Assembly: GCA_023241745.1 (NCBI GenBank)
Contig: JALQCY010000006.1
Span: 1 to 64,000 of the forward strand
Direction: 5' to 3'
Source: Isoptericola peretonis
GTDB taxonomy: Bacteria > Actinomycetota > Actinomycetes > Actinomycetales > Cellulomonadaceae
DNA: 64,000 nt
Shown here in pieces: positions 1 to 8,747 of the stretch. Under the pieces are notes generated by a model. That model searched no databases and was not told where the DNA came from. It saw only the letters and a program-made list of their open reading frames with translations. The position numbers were made by a program, and so were the translations under genes. Within the stretch, counting starts at the first letter, position 1; every line of letters begins with the position of its first letter.

Positions 1-104
1 AATCAAATTTGGCATTGACTATCAAACACACTGTTGAGTTCTCAAACAACCGACGCACACCGCGCAACCAGAACCCTCACCGGATCCCAGCCCCGCCGGG
101 GCAA
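1..104 (-). other. rRNA operon 5' leader (boxA-like/processing region)
   Basis: Read on the minus strand, positions 50 to 22 carry the sequence TTGTTTGAGAACTCAACAG followed by TGTGTTTG. This is the conserved block found just upstream of 16S rRNA in many actinobacteria (boxA-like antitermination and RNase III processing region). The promoter candidates at 112-140 and 310-339 point into it, so the 16S gene should begin a short distance to the left of position 1. The 16S gene itself is not in the window. A short GC-rich inverted repeat near 90-101 would be the first structure in the transcript. A 16S-23S spacer is less likely because promoters lie directly upstream. Confidence 0.75.
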
Positions 105-111
105 CCCCTCA

Positions 112-140
112 ACCTTACTCGGTTCGTCCTTCCCGGTCAA
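112..140 (-). promoter_or_regulatory. rrn promoter, proximal
   Basis: On the minus strand a -35 box TTGACC (140-135), a 17-bp spacer and a -10 box TAAGGT (117-112) form a near-consensus sigma-70 class promoter reading toward the rRNA leader. The predicted start is around position 104-105, roughly 55 nt before the boxA-like block. Confidence 0.7.
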
Positions 141-309
141 CTCCCGGCCTTCGCCAGAATTTGCGGTTCGAACGTCCCGTCCCGAACGAGGGCGCACACG
201 TCGACCTCGTGAAGAAGGATTCGGGTTGTCCGCCCCGGGCCGGCCACCGGTACCCAGCCTCTCGGCTGTCTCCTCGGTGTCCGTTCTCCCTGTCGGGCGA
301 ACGACCAGA

Positions 310-339
310 ACATTACACACACTCCTGCCGAGCTGCCAA
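310..339 (-). promoter_or_regulatory. rrn promoter, distal
   Basis: On the minus strand TTGGCA (339-334), an 18-bp spacer and TAATGT (315-310) preceded by TG fit an extended -10 promoter. It lies about 200 bp upstream of the proximal promoter, so the operon probably has tandem promoters, as is common for rrn. It sits just downstream of the tyrS terminator hairpin. Confidence 0.6.
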
Positions 340-391
340 ATCGCCTCCTGACCTGCATCGACGCGAGCGGAGCACGCTCGGTGCGGACGAC

Positions 392-431
392 GTGGGCCCC
401 GACGGGAGCACTCGCTCCCGTCGGGGCCCAC
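392..431 (-). terminator. terminator after tyrS
   Basis: A perfect 17-bp inverted repeat (392-408 with 415-431) with a 6-nt loop lies 35 nt past the tyrS stop codon. No U-tract follows on the minus strand, which is usual for high-GC actinobacterial hairpins. It would insulate the rRNA promoters from tyrS read-through. Confidence 0.75.
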
Positions 432-465
432 CACGCACCGCCCGCCTCCTGTGGCTGCCCGGCGG

Positions 466-1725
466 CTACTCCGCCATCGCCACCGCGAGGGTCCGCTTGC
501 CGCGGCGCAGCACGGCGTACCGGCCGTGCAGCAGGTCCTCGGTCCGCAGCGCAGCGTCCTCGGACTCCACCTTCGCGTTGTTGACGTAGGCCCCGCCCTC
601 AGCGATCGCGCGACGTGCCGCTGCCTTGGACGGCACGAGACCGGAGCCGACGAGCGCGTCGACCACCAGGTCGCCCGCCTTCGCCGTGGTGCGGGGCAGC
701 TCCGCGACCGCCGCACCGAGGGTGCCGGCGTCGAGCCCCTGCAGCTCGCCACGGCCGAAGAGCGCCTGGCTCGCCGCGATGACCGCGTCGGTCGCCCCCT
801 GGCCGTGCACGAGCGTCGTGAGGTCGCCGGCCAGGGCCCGCTGCGCCTCGCGGGCGAAAGGTCGCTCGGCGACCTCCCCCTCGAGGGCCTCGATCTCCTC
901 GCGCGAGCGGAAGGTGAAGACCTTGAGGTACCGGACGACGTCGGCGTCCGCCGTGTTCAGCCAGAACTGGTAGAAGGCGTACGGGCTCGTGAGCTCGGGG
1001 TCGAGCCAGACGGCTCCGCCCTCCGACTTGCCCATCTTGGTGCCGTCCGCCTTCGTGATGAGCGGCGACGTCAGGGCGTGCACGGACGCGCCGTCCGCCT
1101 TGCGGATCAGCTCGACGCCCGACAGCAGGTTGCCCCACTGGTCGTTGCCGCCGAGCTGCAGCGTGCACCCGTGGCGCTCGTACAGCTCGCGGAAGTCCAT
1201 GCCCTGCAGCACCTGGTAGCTGAACTCCGTGTAGCTGATGCCCTCGTCGGAGTGCAGGCGCCGGGCGACGATGTCCTTGCCCAGCATGGTGCCGACCCGG
1301 TAGTGCTTGCCGACGTCGCGCAGGAAGTCGATCGCCGACATCGACCCGGTCCAGTCGAGGTTGTTGACCATGCGCGCCGCGGCCGGGCCCTCGAAGTCGA
1401 GGAACGGCTCGATCTGGGCGCGGATGCGATCCACCCAGCCGGCGACCACGTCACGCGACTGCATCGAGCGCTCCGTGGTGGGCCGCGGGTCGCCGATGAG
1501 GCCGGTGGCACCACCGACGAGCGCGAGCGGCCGGTGCCCCGCGAGCTGGAGCCGGCGCATGTTCAGCAGCTGCACCATGTGCCCGACGTGCAGGCTCTGC
1601 GCCGTCGGGTCGAAGCCCGCGTAATAGGTGACGGGTCCCTCGGCCAGCGCAGAACGCAGCGCGGCCTCGTCGGTGGACTGCGCCACCAGGCCCCGCCAGT
1701 GCAGCTCGTCGAGAACGTGGGTCAC
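466..1725 (-). CDS. tyrS: tyrosine--tRNA ligase
   Basis: Class Ic aminoacyl-tRNA synthetase that charges tRNA-Tyr in the cytoplasm. The 419-residue product has the class I signature as HVGH (residues 46-49) after YAGFDPTAQSL, the KMSKS loop as KMGKS near residue 231, and a C-terminal S4 RNA-binding domain (about 350-415, ending in VNNAKVE). The GTG start at 1725 is chosen because GAGGAG lies 6 nt upstream and the product then matches the usual bacterial TyrS length; the longer in-frame extension upstream is Arg/Pro-rich and unlike the family. The mpg stop codon is 62 nt upstream, so tyrS may be the last gene of a kinase-mpg-tyrS transcript. A strong hairpin follows it. Confidence 0.96.
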   Translation of the reverse strand: MTHVLDELHWRGLVAQSTDEAALRSALAEGPVTYYAGFDPTAQSLHVGHMVQLLNMRRLQLAGHRPLALVGGATGLIGDPRPTTERSMQSRDVVAGWVDRIRAQIEPFLDFEGPAAARMVNNLDWTGSMSAIDFLRDVGKHYRVGTMLGKDIVARRLHSDEGISYTEFSYQVLQGMDFRELYERHGCTLQLGGNDQWGNLLSGVELIRKADGASVHALTSPLITKADGTKMGKSEGGAVWLDPELTSPYAFYQFWLNTADADVVRYLKVFTFRSREEIEALEGEVAERPFAREAQRALAGDLTTLVHGQGATDAVIAASQALFGRGELQGLDAGTLGAAVAELPRTTAKAGDLVVDALVGSGLVPSKAAARRAIAEGGAYVNNAKVESEDAALRTEDLLHGRYAVLRRGKRTLAVAMAE

Positions 1726-1787
1726 CGTGTGCTCCTCAAGAAGGGGATCGCGGCCCGGCCGGGCCGCCCTCCTAGTGTGCCCGACCG

Positions 1788-2465
1788 CTACCGGCGCCGT
1801 CGCCGGGATTCCGCCGCCCGGTACGCCGAGACGGTGGGATCGCCGGCGAGCCATGCCCGCCAGGGGAACAGGTCCGCCCGGCCGCCGTCGCCGCTCACCC
1901 CCACGCGCGGTCCGGTGGCGACGGCTTGCCCACGCTCACGCTCCGCGGCGGGGGCAGCGGGCACCCGCAGGACCAGACCACCGTCGGAGTCCGTGACGTC
2001 CGCCCCGTCGTCGTCCCGGTCGATCGCCAGCGCGACCGTGAGGCGCGCCGGGCCGCTCGCCAGGTCGACGTCGGACCGTGTCACGCCCGCGGCGGCCCGC
2101 CGTCCACGGGCCAGGTCCACGCCCTCGACCACCTTGCCGGCCCGCAGCAGGACCGCCGACGCCTGTCCGGCCGGGCTGCAGACCACGTTCATGCAGTGGT
2201 GCAGGCCCAGGTGCCGGTACACGTACACGCGGCCCGGCTCGCCGAACATCGTGCGGTTGCGCGCCGTCTCGCCGCGATAGGCGTGCGACCCCGGGTCCGA
2301 CGTGCCCGCGTACGCCTCGACCTCGCTCAGGCGCACCGTCACCGTCCCCTCGGCCGTCCGCCGGGTGAGGAGCGCGCCCAGCAGGTCCCGGGCGACCGTG
2401 TGCACGTCACGCGCGAACCACGCGCGTCCCGGCACGACGAGCCCCGCGGCCTCGAGCCCCGTCAT
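1788..2465 (-). CDS. DNA-3-methyladenine glycosylase (AAG/Mpg family)
   Basis: Base-excision repair enzyme that removes alkylated purines such as 3-methyladenine. The 225-residue product carries the AAG hallmarks: RLSEVEAY with the catalytic-type Glu, then SHAYRGETARNRTMFG and GRVYVYRHLGLHHCMN in the middle, and a late GPRVGVS segment. Its length matches bacterial AAG proteins (about 190-230 residues). The ATG at 2465 overlaps the stop of the upstream kinase-like gene as ATGA, so the two are translationally coupled. The C-terminus ends in an Arg-rich tail, which is probably unstructured. Confidence 0.93.
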   Translation of the reverse strand: MTGLEAAGLVVPGRAWFARDVHTVARDLLGALLTRRTAEGTVTVRLSEVEAYAGTSDPGSHAYRGETARNRTMFGEPGRVYVYRHLGLHHCMNVVCSPAGQASAVLLRAGKVVEGVDLARGRRAAAGVTRSDVDLASGPARLTVALAIDRDDDGADVTDSDGGLVLRVPAAPAAERERGQAVATGPRVGVSGDGGRADLFPWRAWLAGDPTVSAYRAAESRRRRR

Positions 2466-3088
2466 CGGGCCACCGCCGTCACGCCGGTCGCGGCGTGCTG
2501 CACCCGTCCGACCCCGTCGAGCCGGACGTCGGCACGCTCGCGCGTGCGCTCGGCGGCGTAGTGGGCGCGCTCGTCCGCCATCCAGCGCACCCAGTGGTCG
2601 CGCGCGCCCGCCCCGTCCCGGGCGAGCCCGCGCGCGAGGCGCACCGCGTCGTCGGCCTCGACCCAGACCCGCAGCGCGGACCAGTCGTCGACCTGCCGCG
2701 CCGCGGCGCCGCACCCCTCGACGACGAGCACGGGGCCGGGCTCGACGTCGTGGGGTTCGGCGTACTCCCCCGCTGCCCAGTCGTAGCGCCGGTAGCGGCC
2801 CGCGCGACCGGCCGCGAGCGGGCCCAGGACCCACTCGCCGAGACGCCGGGCGCCGCCGTCCGGCCCGGCCTCCCAGCCCTCATAGAGGTCGTCCAGGTGC
2901 ACGACCTGGCACGCGAACCGCACCGCGAGCTGCGTGGCGAGCGTCGTCTTACCCGACCCCGCCGGGCCGTCGACGCACACCAGCCGCGTACGCCGCCACG
3001 GCTCGGCCGCGCCCGGACCCGGGAGCCGCGCCCGGGCCGCGTGCACGCGCGCCACCAGCCGGTCCAGCACGTCCTCGCTCGTCGTCAC
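2462..3088 (-). CDS. P-loop uridine/AAA-type kinase-like protein
   Basis: A 208-residue cytosolic P-loop NTPase. The Walker A motif GPAGSGKTT lies around residues 40-48. It is followed by HLDDLYEGW, typical of uridine-kinase-like and (d)CMP-kinase-like folds in which the Asp contacts substrate, and a later LVVEGCGA strand. The substrate cannot be told from sequence. GTG at 3088 is preferred because GGAAGGAGAGG sits just upstream; an in-frame start 19 codons earlier has no ribosome site and overlaps the arg operon terminator region. It heads a tight minus-strand group with mpg and probably tyrS. Confidence 0.8.
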   Translation of the reverse strand: MTTSEDVLDRLVARVHAARARLPGPGAAEPWRRTRLVCVDGPAGSGKTTLATQLAVRFACQVVHLDDLYEGWEAGPDGGARRLGEWVLGPLAAGRAGRYRRYDWAAGEYAEPHDVEPGPVLVVEGCGAAARQVDDWSALRVWVEADDAVRLARGLARDGAGARDHWVRWMADERAHYAAERTRERADVRLDGVGRVQHAATGVTAVAR

Positions 3089-3133
3089 GCCCTCTCCTTC
3101 CTCCGGACCGCCGACCGTACCCGCCCGGGACGA

Positions 3134-3171
3134 CGCCGGCCGCACGCCCCGTCAGGGGCGCACGGCCGGCG
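3134..3171 (-). terminator. terminator of the arginine operon
   Basis: An imperfect GC-rich hairpin: 9-bp outer stem (3134-3142 with 3163-3171), a 2x2 internal loop, 6-bp inner stem (3145-3150 with 3155-3160) and a 4-nt loop. It lies 15 nt downstream of the argH stop and before the next minus-strand gene. Confidence 0.65.
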
Positions 3172-3186
3172 ACGTCGGGCTGGTGC

Positions 3187-4659
3187 TCAGTCGTCCGCCC
3201 AGATGCGGAACTCCGCGGACCGCTCCTTGGCGGCGTCGAGCTGCTCGGCCACCCGCGCGGGGGCGGTGCCGCCCACGGCGTCGCGCGACGCCACCGAGCC
3301 CTCGACGCTCAGCACCTCCCGCACGCCCGGCGTCAGGTGCTCGGAGATCGCGGCGAGGTCGTCGTCGGACAGGTCCCACAGCTCGATGCCGCGCTCCTCG
3401 CACACCCGCACGCACGCGCCGGCGACCTCGTGCGCGACGCGGAACGGGACGCCCTGCCGCACCAGCCACTCGGCGATGTCGGTCGCGAGCGAGAAGCCCT
3501 GCGGCGCGAGCTCGGCCATGCGGCCCGTGTCGAAGGTGAGCGTCCGGAGCATCCCCGCGAACGCGGGCAGCAGCACGGTGAGGGTGGAGACCTGGTCGAA
3601 GACCGGCTCCTTGTCCTCCTGCAGGTCGCGGTTGTACGCCAGCGGCAGGCCCTTGAGCGTGGTGAGGAGGCCCGTGAGGTCGCCCACGAGACGGCCGGCC
3701 TTGCCGCGAGCCAGCTCCGCGATGTCGGGGTTCTTCTTCTGCGGCATGATGCTCGACCCGGTCGACCACGAGTCGTCCAGGCGCACGAAGCCGAACTCCT
3801 TGGTGTTCCAGAGGATGATCTCCTCCGACAGCCGGGACAGGTCGATGCCCACCATCGCCGACACGAACGCGAACTCGGCCACGACGTCGCGCGCCGCCGT
3901 GCCGTCGATCGAGTTCTCCACCGGGCCGTCGAAGCCGAGCTCGGCCGCGACCGCCGCCGGGTCCAGGCCCAGCGAGGAGCCCGCGAGCGCCCCGGACCCG
4001 TAGGGCGAGCGCGCCGCACGCACGTCCCAGTCCACCAGCCGGTCGACGTCGCGCAGCAGCGGCCAGGCGTGGGCCAGCAGCTGGTGCGCCAGCAGCACCG
4101 GCTGCGCGTGCTGCAGGTGGGTGCGACCCGGCATGACGGCGTCGCCGGCGGCCTGCGCCTGCACGATCAGCGCGTCCACGACGTCGAGCACGTGCCGCAC
4201 GACGACCCGCGACTGGTCGCGCAGGTACAGCCGCACCAGCGTGGCGATCTGGTCGTTCCGCGAGCGGCCGGCGCGCAGCTTGCCGCCGAGCTCGGCGCCC
4301 GCGCGCTCGATGAGTCCGCGTTCGAGAGCCGTGTGCACGTCCTCGTCGCCGAGGACCGGCAGGAAGGCGCCGGCCTCCACGTCGGCGAGCAGGACGTCGA
4401 GCGCCTCGAGCATCCCGGTCAGCTCGTCCGCGGTCAGCAGGCCGGCCGCGTGCAGCACCCGGGCGTGAGCCCGCGAGCCCCGGATGTCGTAGGGCGCGAG
4501 GACCCAGTCGAAGTGCGTCGACTGGCTCAGCGCCTGCAGCTCCGGCGACGGGCCGCCGGAGAACCGGCCGCCCCACAGGGACACGTTGTCGGCCTGCGTC
4601 GTGACGGCGCCGTCCGCACCCGCACCGCTACCGCCCGCCGAAGAGACCTCGGAGCCCAT
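3187..4659 (-). CDS. argH: argininosuccinate lyase
   Basis: Last step of arginine synthesis: splits argininosuccinate into arginine and fumarate. The 490-residue product has the fumarase/aspartase superfamily signature GSSIMPQKKNP near residue 300, with the serine of the catalytic loop, and the family N-terminal WGGRFSGGPSPEL. It is about 25 residues longer than typical ArgH because of a Gly/Ala-rich N-terminal stretch; the only nearby valine that might give a shorter start is GTC, so the ATG at 4659 stands. That ATG shares its A with the argG stop (TGATG), showing coupling. It is the last gene of the arg operon and is followed by a hairpin. Confidence 0.96.
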   Translation of the reverse strand: MGSEVSSAGGSGAGADGAVTTQADNVSLWGGRFSGGPSPELQALSQSTHFDWVLAPYDIRGSRAHARVLHAAGLLTADELTGMLEALDVLLADVEAGAFLPVLGDEDVHTALERGLIERAGAELGGKLRAGRSRNDQIATLVRLYLRDQSRVVVRHVLDVVDALIVQAQAAGDAVMPGRTHLQHAQPVLLAHQLLAHAWPLLRDVDRLVDWDVRAARSPYGSGALAGSSLGLDPAAVAAELGFDGPVENSIDGTAARDVVAEFAFVSAMVGIDLSRLSEEIILWNTKEFGFVRLDDSWSTGSSIMPQKKNPDIAELARGKAGRLVGDLTGLLTTLKGLPLAYNRDLQEDKEPVFDQVSTLTVLLPAFAGMLRTLTFDTGRMAELAPQGFSLATDIAEWLVRQGVPFRVAHEVAGACVRVCEERGIELWDLSDDDLAAISEHLTPGVREVLSVEGSVASRDAVGGTAPARVAEQLDAAKERSAEFRIWADD

Positions 4660-5888
4660 CAGAACGCCCCGGTGCCGAAGTCCACGCCGTTGCCGAACTT
4701 CTCGTCGCGGGCGGCGGCCTGCTTCGCGGCCAGGCCGTAGATCTCGATGAAGCCCTTGGCGTGCGACTGGTCGAAGGAGTCGCCCTCGTCGTAGGTGGCG
4801 AGGTTGAAGTCGTACAGGCTCTGCTCCGAGCGGCGGCCCGTCACGGTGGCCCGACCGCCGTGCAGCACCATGCGGATCTCGCCGGAGACGTACTTCTGCG
4901 TCTCGTCGACGAACGTGTCGAGGTTCTTCTTCAGCGGGGAGAACCACATGCCGTCGTAGACCAGCTCGGCCCAGCGCTGCTCCACGGTCCGCTTGAAGCG
5001 GGCCTGCTCGCGCTCGAGCGTGACGTTCTCCAGCTCCTGGTGCGCCGCGATCAGCGCCACGGCGCCCGGGGCCTCGTAGATCTCGCGGGACTTGATGCCC
5101 ACGAGGCGGTCCTCGACGATGTCGATGCGGCCCACGCCCTGGGCGCCCGCGCGGCGGTTCATCTCCTGGATGGCCTGCAGCGGGGTGACGGCCACGCCGT
5201 CCAGCGCGACCGGCACGCCCTGCTCGAACGTGATGACGACCTCGTCGGCGACCGGCGGGAACGTCGGGTCGTCCGTGTAGGAGTAGACGTCCTTGGTGGG
5301 CTCGTTCCAGATGTCCTCGAGGAAGCCCGTCTCCACCGCGCGGCCCCACACGTTCTGGTCGATCGAGAACGGGTTCTTCTTGGTGGTCGCGATCGGCAGG
5401 TCGTGGCGCTCGGCGTACTCGATGGCCTTCTCCCGCGTGAGCGCGAGGTCGCGCACCGGGGCGATCGTCTTCAGGTCGGGCGCGAGCGACGTCGTCGCGA
5501 CCTCGAAGCGGACCTGGTCGTTGCCCTTGCCGGTGCAGCCGTGCGCGACGGTCGTCGCACCGAACTGGCGGGCCGCGCGCACCATGTGCTTGACGATCAC
5601 CGGGCGCGAGATGGCCGACACCAGCGGGTAGCGGTCGAGGTACATCCCGTTGGCCCGCAGCGCGGGCATGCAGTACTCCGCCGCGAACTCGTCGCGCGCG
5701 TCCGCGACGTACGCCTCCACGGCGCCGCAGTCGAGGGCGCGCTTGCGCACCACGTTCATGTCCTCGCCGCCCTGGCCGACGTCGACGGCCACGGCGACGA
5801 CCTCGGCCCCGGTGGCCTCGGCGATCCAGCCGATGGCCACGGAGGTGTCCAGGCCGCCCGAGTAGGCGAGCACGACGCGATCAGTCAT
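4659..5888 (-). CDS. argG: argininosuccinate synthase
   Basis: ATP-dependent joining of citrulline and aspartate to give argininosuccinate. The 409-residue protein opens with the N-type ATP pyrophosphatase P-loop AYSGGLDTS (residues 8-16) and later has HGCTGKGNDQVRFE, which binds citrulline and ATP. Length is normal. Two adjacent starts exist, GTG at 5891 and ATG at 5888; ATG is preferred, with a weak AGAGAA upstream. A 74-nt gap separates it from argR, the only real gap in the arg operon. A TTGACC is present there, but no convincing -10 follows, so a separate promoter is possible but not shown. Confidence 0.96.
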   Translation of the reverse strand: MTDRVVLAYSGGLDTSVAIGWIAEATGAEVVAVAVDVGQGGEDMNVVRKRALDCGAVEAYVADARDEFAAEYCMPALRANGMYLDRYPLVSAISRPVIVKHMVRAARQFGATTVAHGCTGKGNDQVRFEVATTSLAPDLKTIAPVRDLALTREKAIEYAERHDLPIATTKKNPFSIDQNVWGRAVETGFLEDIWNEPTKDVYSYTDDPTFPPVADEVVITFEQGVPVALDGVAVTPLQAIQEMNRRAGAQGVGRIDIVEDRLVGIKSREIYEAPGAVALIAAHQELENVTLEREQARFKRTVEQRWAELVYDGMWFSPLKKNLDTFVDETQKYVSGEIRMVLHGGRATVTGRRSEQSLYDFNLATYDEGDSFDQSHAKGFIEIYGLAAKQAAARDEKFGNGVDFGTGAF

Positions 5889-5962
5889 CACAGTTCTCTT
5901 TCTGGCGTGGGGTTCGGGTCAAGTCTGGCAGCGCGGGCCGGTGGGGACCACGCCCTGCCGGG

Positions 5963-6505
5963 TCAGGGCTGGGTCAGCTCCAGGAAGCGACGTGCGAGCT
6001 CGTCGCCCCCGAGCGGGTCGCGGGCGATCACGAGGATGGTGTCGTCGCCCGCGATGGAGCCGAGGACGCCCGGGAAGACCGAGTGGTCGATCGCGGACGC
6101 GAGGTAGTTGGCCGCGCCCGGCGGAGTGCGCAGGACCACGAGGTTCCCGGACGCCTCCGCGGAGACGAGCAGGTCGTTGCACAGCCGGGCGAGGCGGGCC
6201 GCGACGTACTCGACGTCGTGCTCCCCCACCCCCGCGGCCTGGACGCTGCGGTCGCCGCCCTCCCCCGGCACGGCGTACACGAGCGACCCCGAGGCGTTGC
6301 GCACCTTCTCGGCCCGCAGCTCGATGAGGTCCCGCGACAGCGTCCCCTGGGTGACGGTGACGCCGGAGTCGGCGAGCTCACGGGCCAGCTCGGCCTGGGA
6401 GTGGATCGCCGTGCGCCGCACGATCTCGACGATCCGCGCGTGGCGGGCGGCCTTCGTCGTCGGCCCCGCCGCGATGCCGCCGGGCGTGCCGTCCGGGGCG
6501 CTCAT
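5963..6505 (-). CDS. argR: arginine repressor ArgR
   Basis: Hexameric arginine-sensing repressor. The 180-residue product has the winged helix with SQAELARELADSGVTVTQGT and LSRDLIEL (about residues 40-70) and the C-terminal arginine-binding oligomerisation domain, with TPPGAANYLASAID and GDDTILV near the end. Its position inside the operon it controls is common in actinobacteria. The ATG overlaps the argF stop as ATGA. The target is probably the operator at the argC start. The first 20 residues are an Ala/Gly/Pro-rich extension. Confidence 0.95.
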   Translation of the reverse strand: MSAPDGTPGGIAAGPTTKAARHARIVEIVRRTAIHSQAELARELADSGVTVTQGTLSRDLIELRAEKVRNASGSLVYAVPGEGGDRSVQAAGVGEHDVEYVAARLARLCNDLLVSAEASGNLVVLRTPPGAANYLASAIDHSVFPGVLGSIAGDDTILVIARDPLGGDELARRFLELTQP

Positions 6506-7434
6506 CGGTGCTCCAGCAGCCAGGTCAGGAGCGCCTTCTGCGCGTGCAGACGGTTCTCCGCCTCGTCCCAGACCACCGACGCGGGGCCGTCGATCACCTC
6601 GGCGGTGACCTCCTTGCCGCGGTAGGCGGGCAGGCAGTGCAGGAACGCCGCGTCGGGGGCGGCGGCCGACATGAGCGCCTCGTCCACGCGATAGCCGTCC
6701 AGCGCGGCGAGCCGCTCGGCGGCCTCGGCCTCGTCGCCCATCGACACCCAGGTGTCCGCGGCGACGACGTCCGCCCCGGCGACCGCCGCGCGCGCGTCCG
6801 TCGTCACGGTCACCGAGCCGCCCGTCGCCCGCGCGATCTCCTCGGCCCGCGCCACGACGTCGGCGGGCGGGAGGTAGCCCTCCGGCCCGGCGACAGCGAC
6901 GTGGAGGCCGGCCGTGACGCCCCCGAGCAGGTACGACGCCGCCATGTTGTTCCCGCCGTCGCCCACGTAGGCGAGACGCTGGCCGGGCAGCGCGGAGATG
7001 CCGCCGCGGTGCTGCGCGACCGTGAGGAGGTCGGCGAGGATCTGGCACGGGTGGAAGCCGTCGGTGAGGGCGTTGACGACGGGGACGCGCGAGACCGCGG
7101 CCATCTCGTCGATCCGGTCCTGACCGAAGGTGCGCCACACGATCGCCGAGACCTGGCGGTCGAGGACGCGGGTGACGTCCGCGACGGACTCGCGGACCCC
7201 CACCTGGGCGAGGCGGCCGTCCACGACCACCGGGAAGCCGCCGAGCTCCGCGATGCCGATGGAGAAGGACACCTGTGTGCGCAGCGTCGGCTTGTCGAAG
7301 AGCACGGCGACGCCCTGCGGGCCGGCGAGCGGCGAGCGCACGAACCGGTCCTCCCGGAACGCCATGCCGAGCTCGAGCACCTCCCGCTGCTCGTCCGGCG
7401 TGAGGTCGTCGTCGCGGAGGAAGTGGCGGGGCAT
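6502..7434 (-). CDS. argF: ornithine carbamoyltransferase
   Basis: Makes citrulline from ornithine and carbamoyl phosphate. The 310-residue protein has the ornithine-side HCLPAYRGKEV motif, FHPCQILADLLT and a central YVGDGGNNMA. The carbamoyl-phosphate loop, usually STRT, reads PTLRT in FDKPTLRTQVSF, so the first serine is replaced while the Thr-Arg-Thr core is partly kept. I recall similar variants in related Micrococcales, so it probably remains active. The ATG at 7434 shares a base with the argD stop (TGATG). Confidence 0.94.
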   Translation of the reverse strand: MPRHFLRDDDLTPDEQREVLELGMAFREDRFVRSPLAGPQGVAVLFDKPTLRTQVSFSIGIAELGGFPVVVDGRLAQVGVRESVADVTRVLDRQVSAIVWRTFGQDRIDEMAAVSRVPVVNALTDGFHPCQILADLLTVAQHRGGISALPGQRLAYVGDGGNNMAASYLLGGVTAGLHVAVAGPEGYLPPADVVARAEEIARATGGSVTVTTDARAAVAGADVVAADTWVSMGDEAEAAERLAALDGYRVDEALMSAAAPDAAFLHCLPAYRGKEVTAEVIDGPASVVWDEAENRLHAQKALLTWLLEHR

Positions 7435-8747
7435 CAGGACTCCCTGTCGTCGGGCGCGGAGGCGTCGGGCACGGTGACGTCGGCGAAGAACCGGGCGGCG
7501 TCTCGCGCCTGGTCGGCCGTGAGGATCAGCGGGGGCGCGAGCCGGATCGCGTCCGGTGCGACGGCGTTGACGACGAATCCGGCGTCGAGCGCGGCCGACG
7601 CCACCTCCGTCGCGACGGGCCGCGTGAGCTGCACGGCGAGCAGCAGCCCCCGGCCGCGGACGCCGTCGACGAGCGGGTTGCCGGCGGCCTCGATCTCGGT
7701 GCGGAGCACGTCGCCGACACGGCGGGCGTTCTCGAGCAGACCGTCGCGCTCGATGACGCCGAGCGTGGCGAGGCCGGCGGCGGCCGCCACCGGGTTGCCC
7801 CCGAACGTGGTGCCGTGCTGACCGCGGCCGAGGAGCGTCGCGGCGCGCTCGCCGAAGGCGATCGCGGCGCCGACGGGGAACCCTCCGCCCAGGCCCTTGG
7901 CGACGGTGACGACGTCGGGCACGACGCCGCCGCCGACCTCGGGCTGCTGGAAGGCGAACCACGAGCCGGTGCGCCCCACGCCGGTCTGGACCTCGTCGAG
8001 CACCAGCAGCGCACCCGCCGCGGCGGTGAGCCGGCGCGCGTGCGCGAGGTAGCCGGCGGGCAGGGCGCGCACGCCGGCCTCGCCCTGCAGCGGCTCGAGC
8101 ACGAGCGCCGAGACGCCGCCGCGCTCGGCCACCGCGGCCGCGGAGAAGGCCTCGTCGAGGGCGGCCGTGTCACCGAAGGGCAGGTGCTCGACGCCGCCGG
8201 GCAAGGGCTCGAAGGGCTCCCGGTAGGCCGCCTTGGCGGTGAGGGCGAGCGCACCCATCGAGCGGCCGTGGAAGCCGCCCTCCAGGGCGAGCATGCGCGT
8301 GCGGGTGCCGCCGCCGGGGCCGCCGGAACGGTTGCGCCGCGCCATCTTGAACGCCGCCTCGACCGCTTCCGTGCCCGAGTTGGTGAAGAACACCCGCGAC
8401 CCCTCGGGGGCGCCCGCGAGCTGCAGCAGCCGCTCGGCCAGGGCGATCTGGGTGGGCGTGGCGAAGAAGTTCGACACGTGGCCGAGGGTGCCGAGCTGCG
8501 CGCTGACCGCCGCGGTCAGCGTGGGGTGGCCGTGCCCGAGCGCGTTCACCGCGATGCCCGCGAGCAGGTCGAGGTAGCGGCGCCCGTCGGCGTCCCACAC
8601 GTAGGCGCCCTCGCCGCGCACCAGGACGCGCTGGGGCGGGCCGAACGTGTCCATCACCGCGTGGGTGTAGCGGTCCGTCCACGCCAGGTTCGAGACGTCG
8701 CTCAGGGCGCCGCCGCCTGCCGCCTCCAGGTGGGTGGTCTCGCTCAT
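7434..8747 (-). CDS. argD: acetylornithine aminotransferase
   Basis: Class III PLP aminotransferase acting on N-acetylornithine (and possibly succinyldiaminopimelate in lysine synthesis). The 437-residue product has FFTNSGTEAVEAA for cofactor phosphate binding, LLVLDEVQTGVGRTG, and VTVAKGLGGGFPVGA with the Schiff-base lysine. It is slightly longer than average because of an N-terminal stretch and a Gly-rich loop (RNRSGGPGGG). Start and stop overlap argB and argF, so it is coupled in both directions. Confidence 0.95.
   Translation of the reverse strand: MSETTHLEAAGGGALSDVSNLAWTDRYTHAVMDTFGPPQRVLVRGEGAYVWDADGRRYLDLLAGIAVNALGHGHPTLTAAVSAQLGTLGHVSNFFATPTQIALAERLLQLAGAPEGSRVFFTNSGTEAVEAAFKMARRNRSGGPGGGTRTRMLALEGGFHGRSMGALALTAKAAYREPFEPLPGGVEHLPFGDTAALDEAFSAAAVAERGGVSALVLEPLQGEAGVRALPAGYLAHARRLTAAAGALLVLDEVQTGVGRTGSWFAFQQPEVGGGVVPDVVTVAKGLGGGFPVGAAIAFGERAATLLGRGQHGTTFGGNPVAAAAGLATLGVIERDGLLENARRVGDVLRTEIEAAGNPLVDGVRGRGLLLAVQLTRPVATEVASAALDAGFVVNAVAPDAIRLAPPLILTADQARDAARFFADVTVPDASAPDDRES

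Noticed and set aside
9..752. Short open frames in the first 465 bases
   Set aside because: They overlap rrn promoters, the rRNA leader and the tyrS terminator and have no protein features.
5889..5962. Independent promoter before argG
   Set aside because: A TTGACC is present but no acceptable -10 at 16-19 bp, so read-through from argR is the simpler view.
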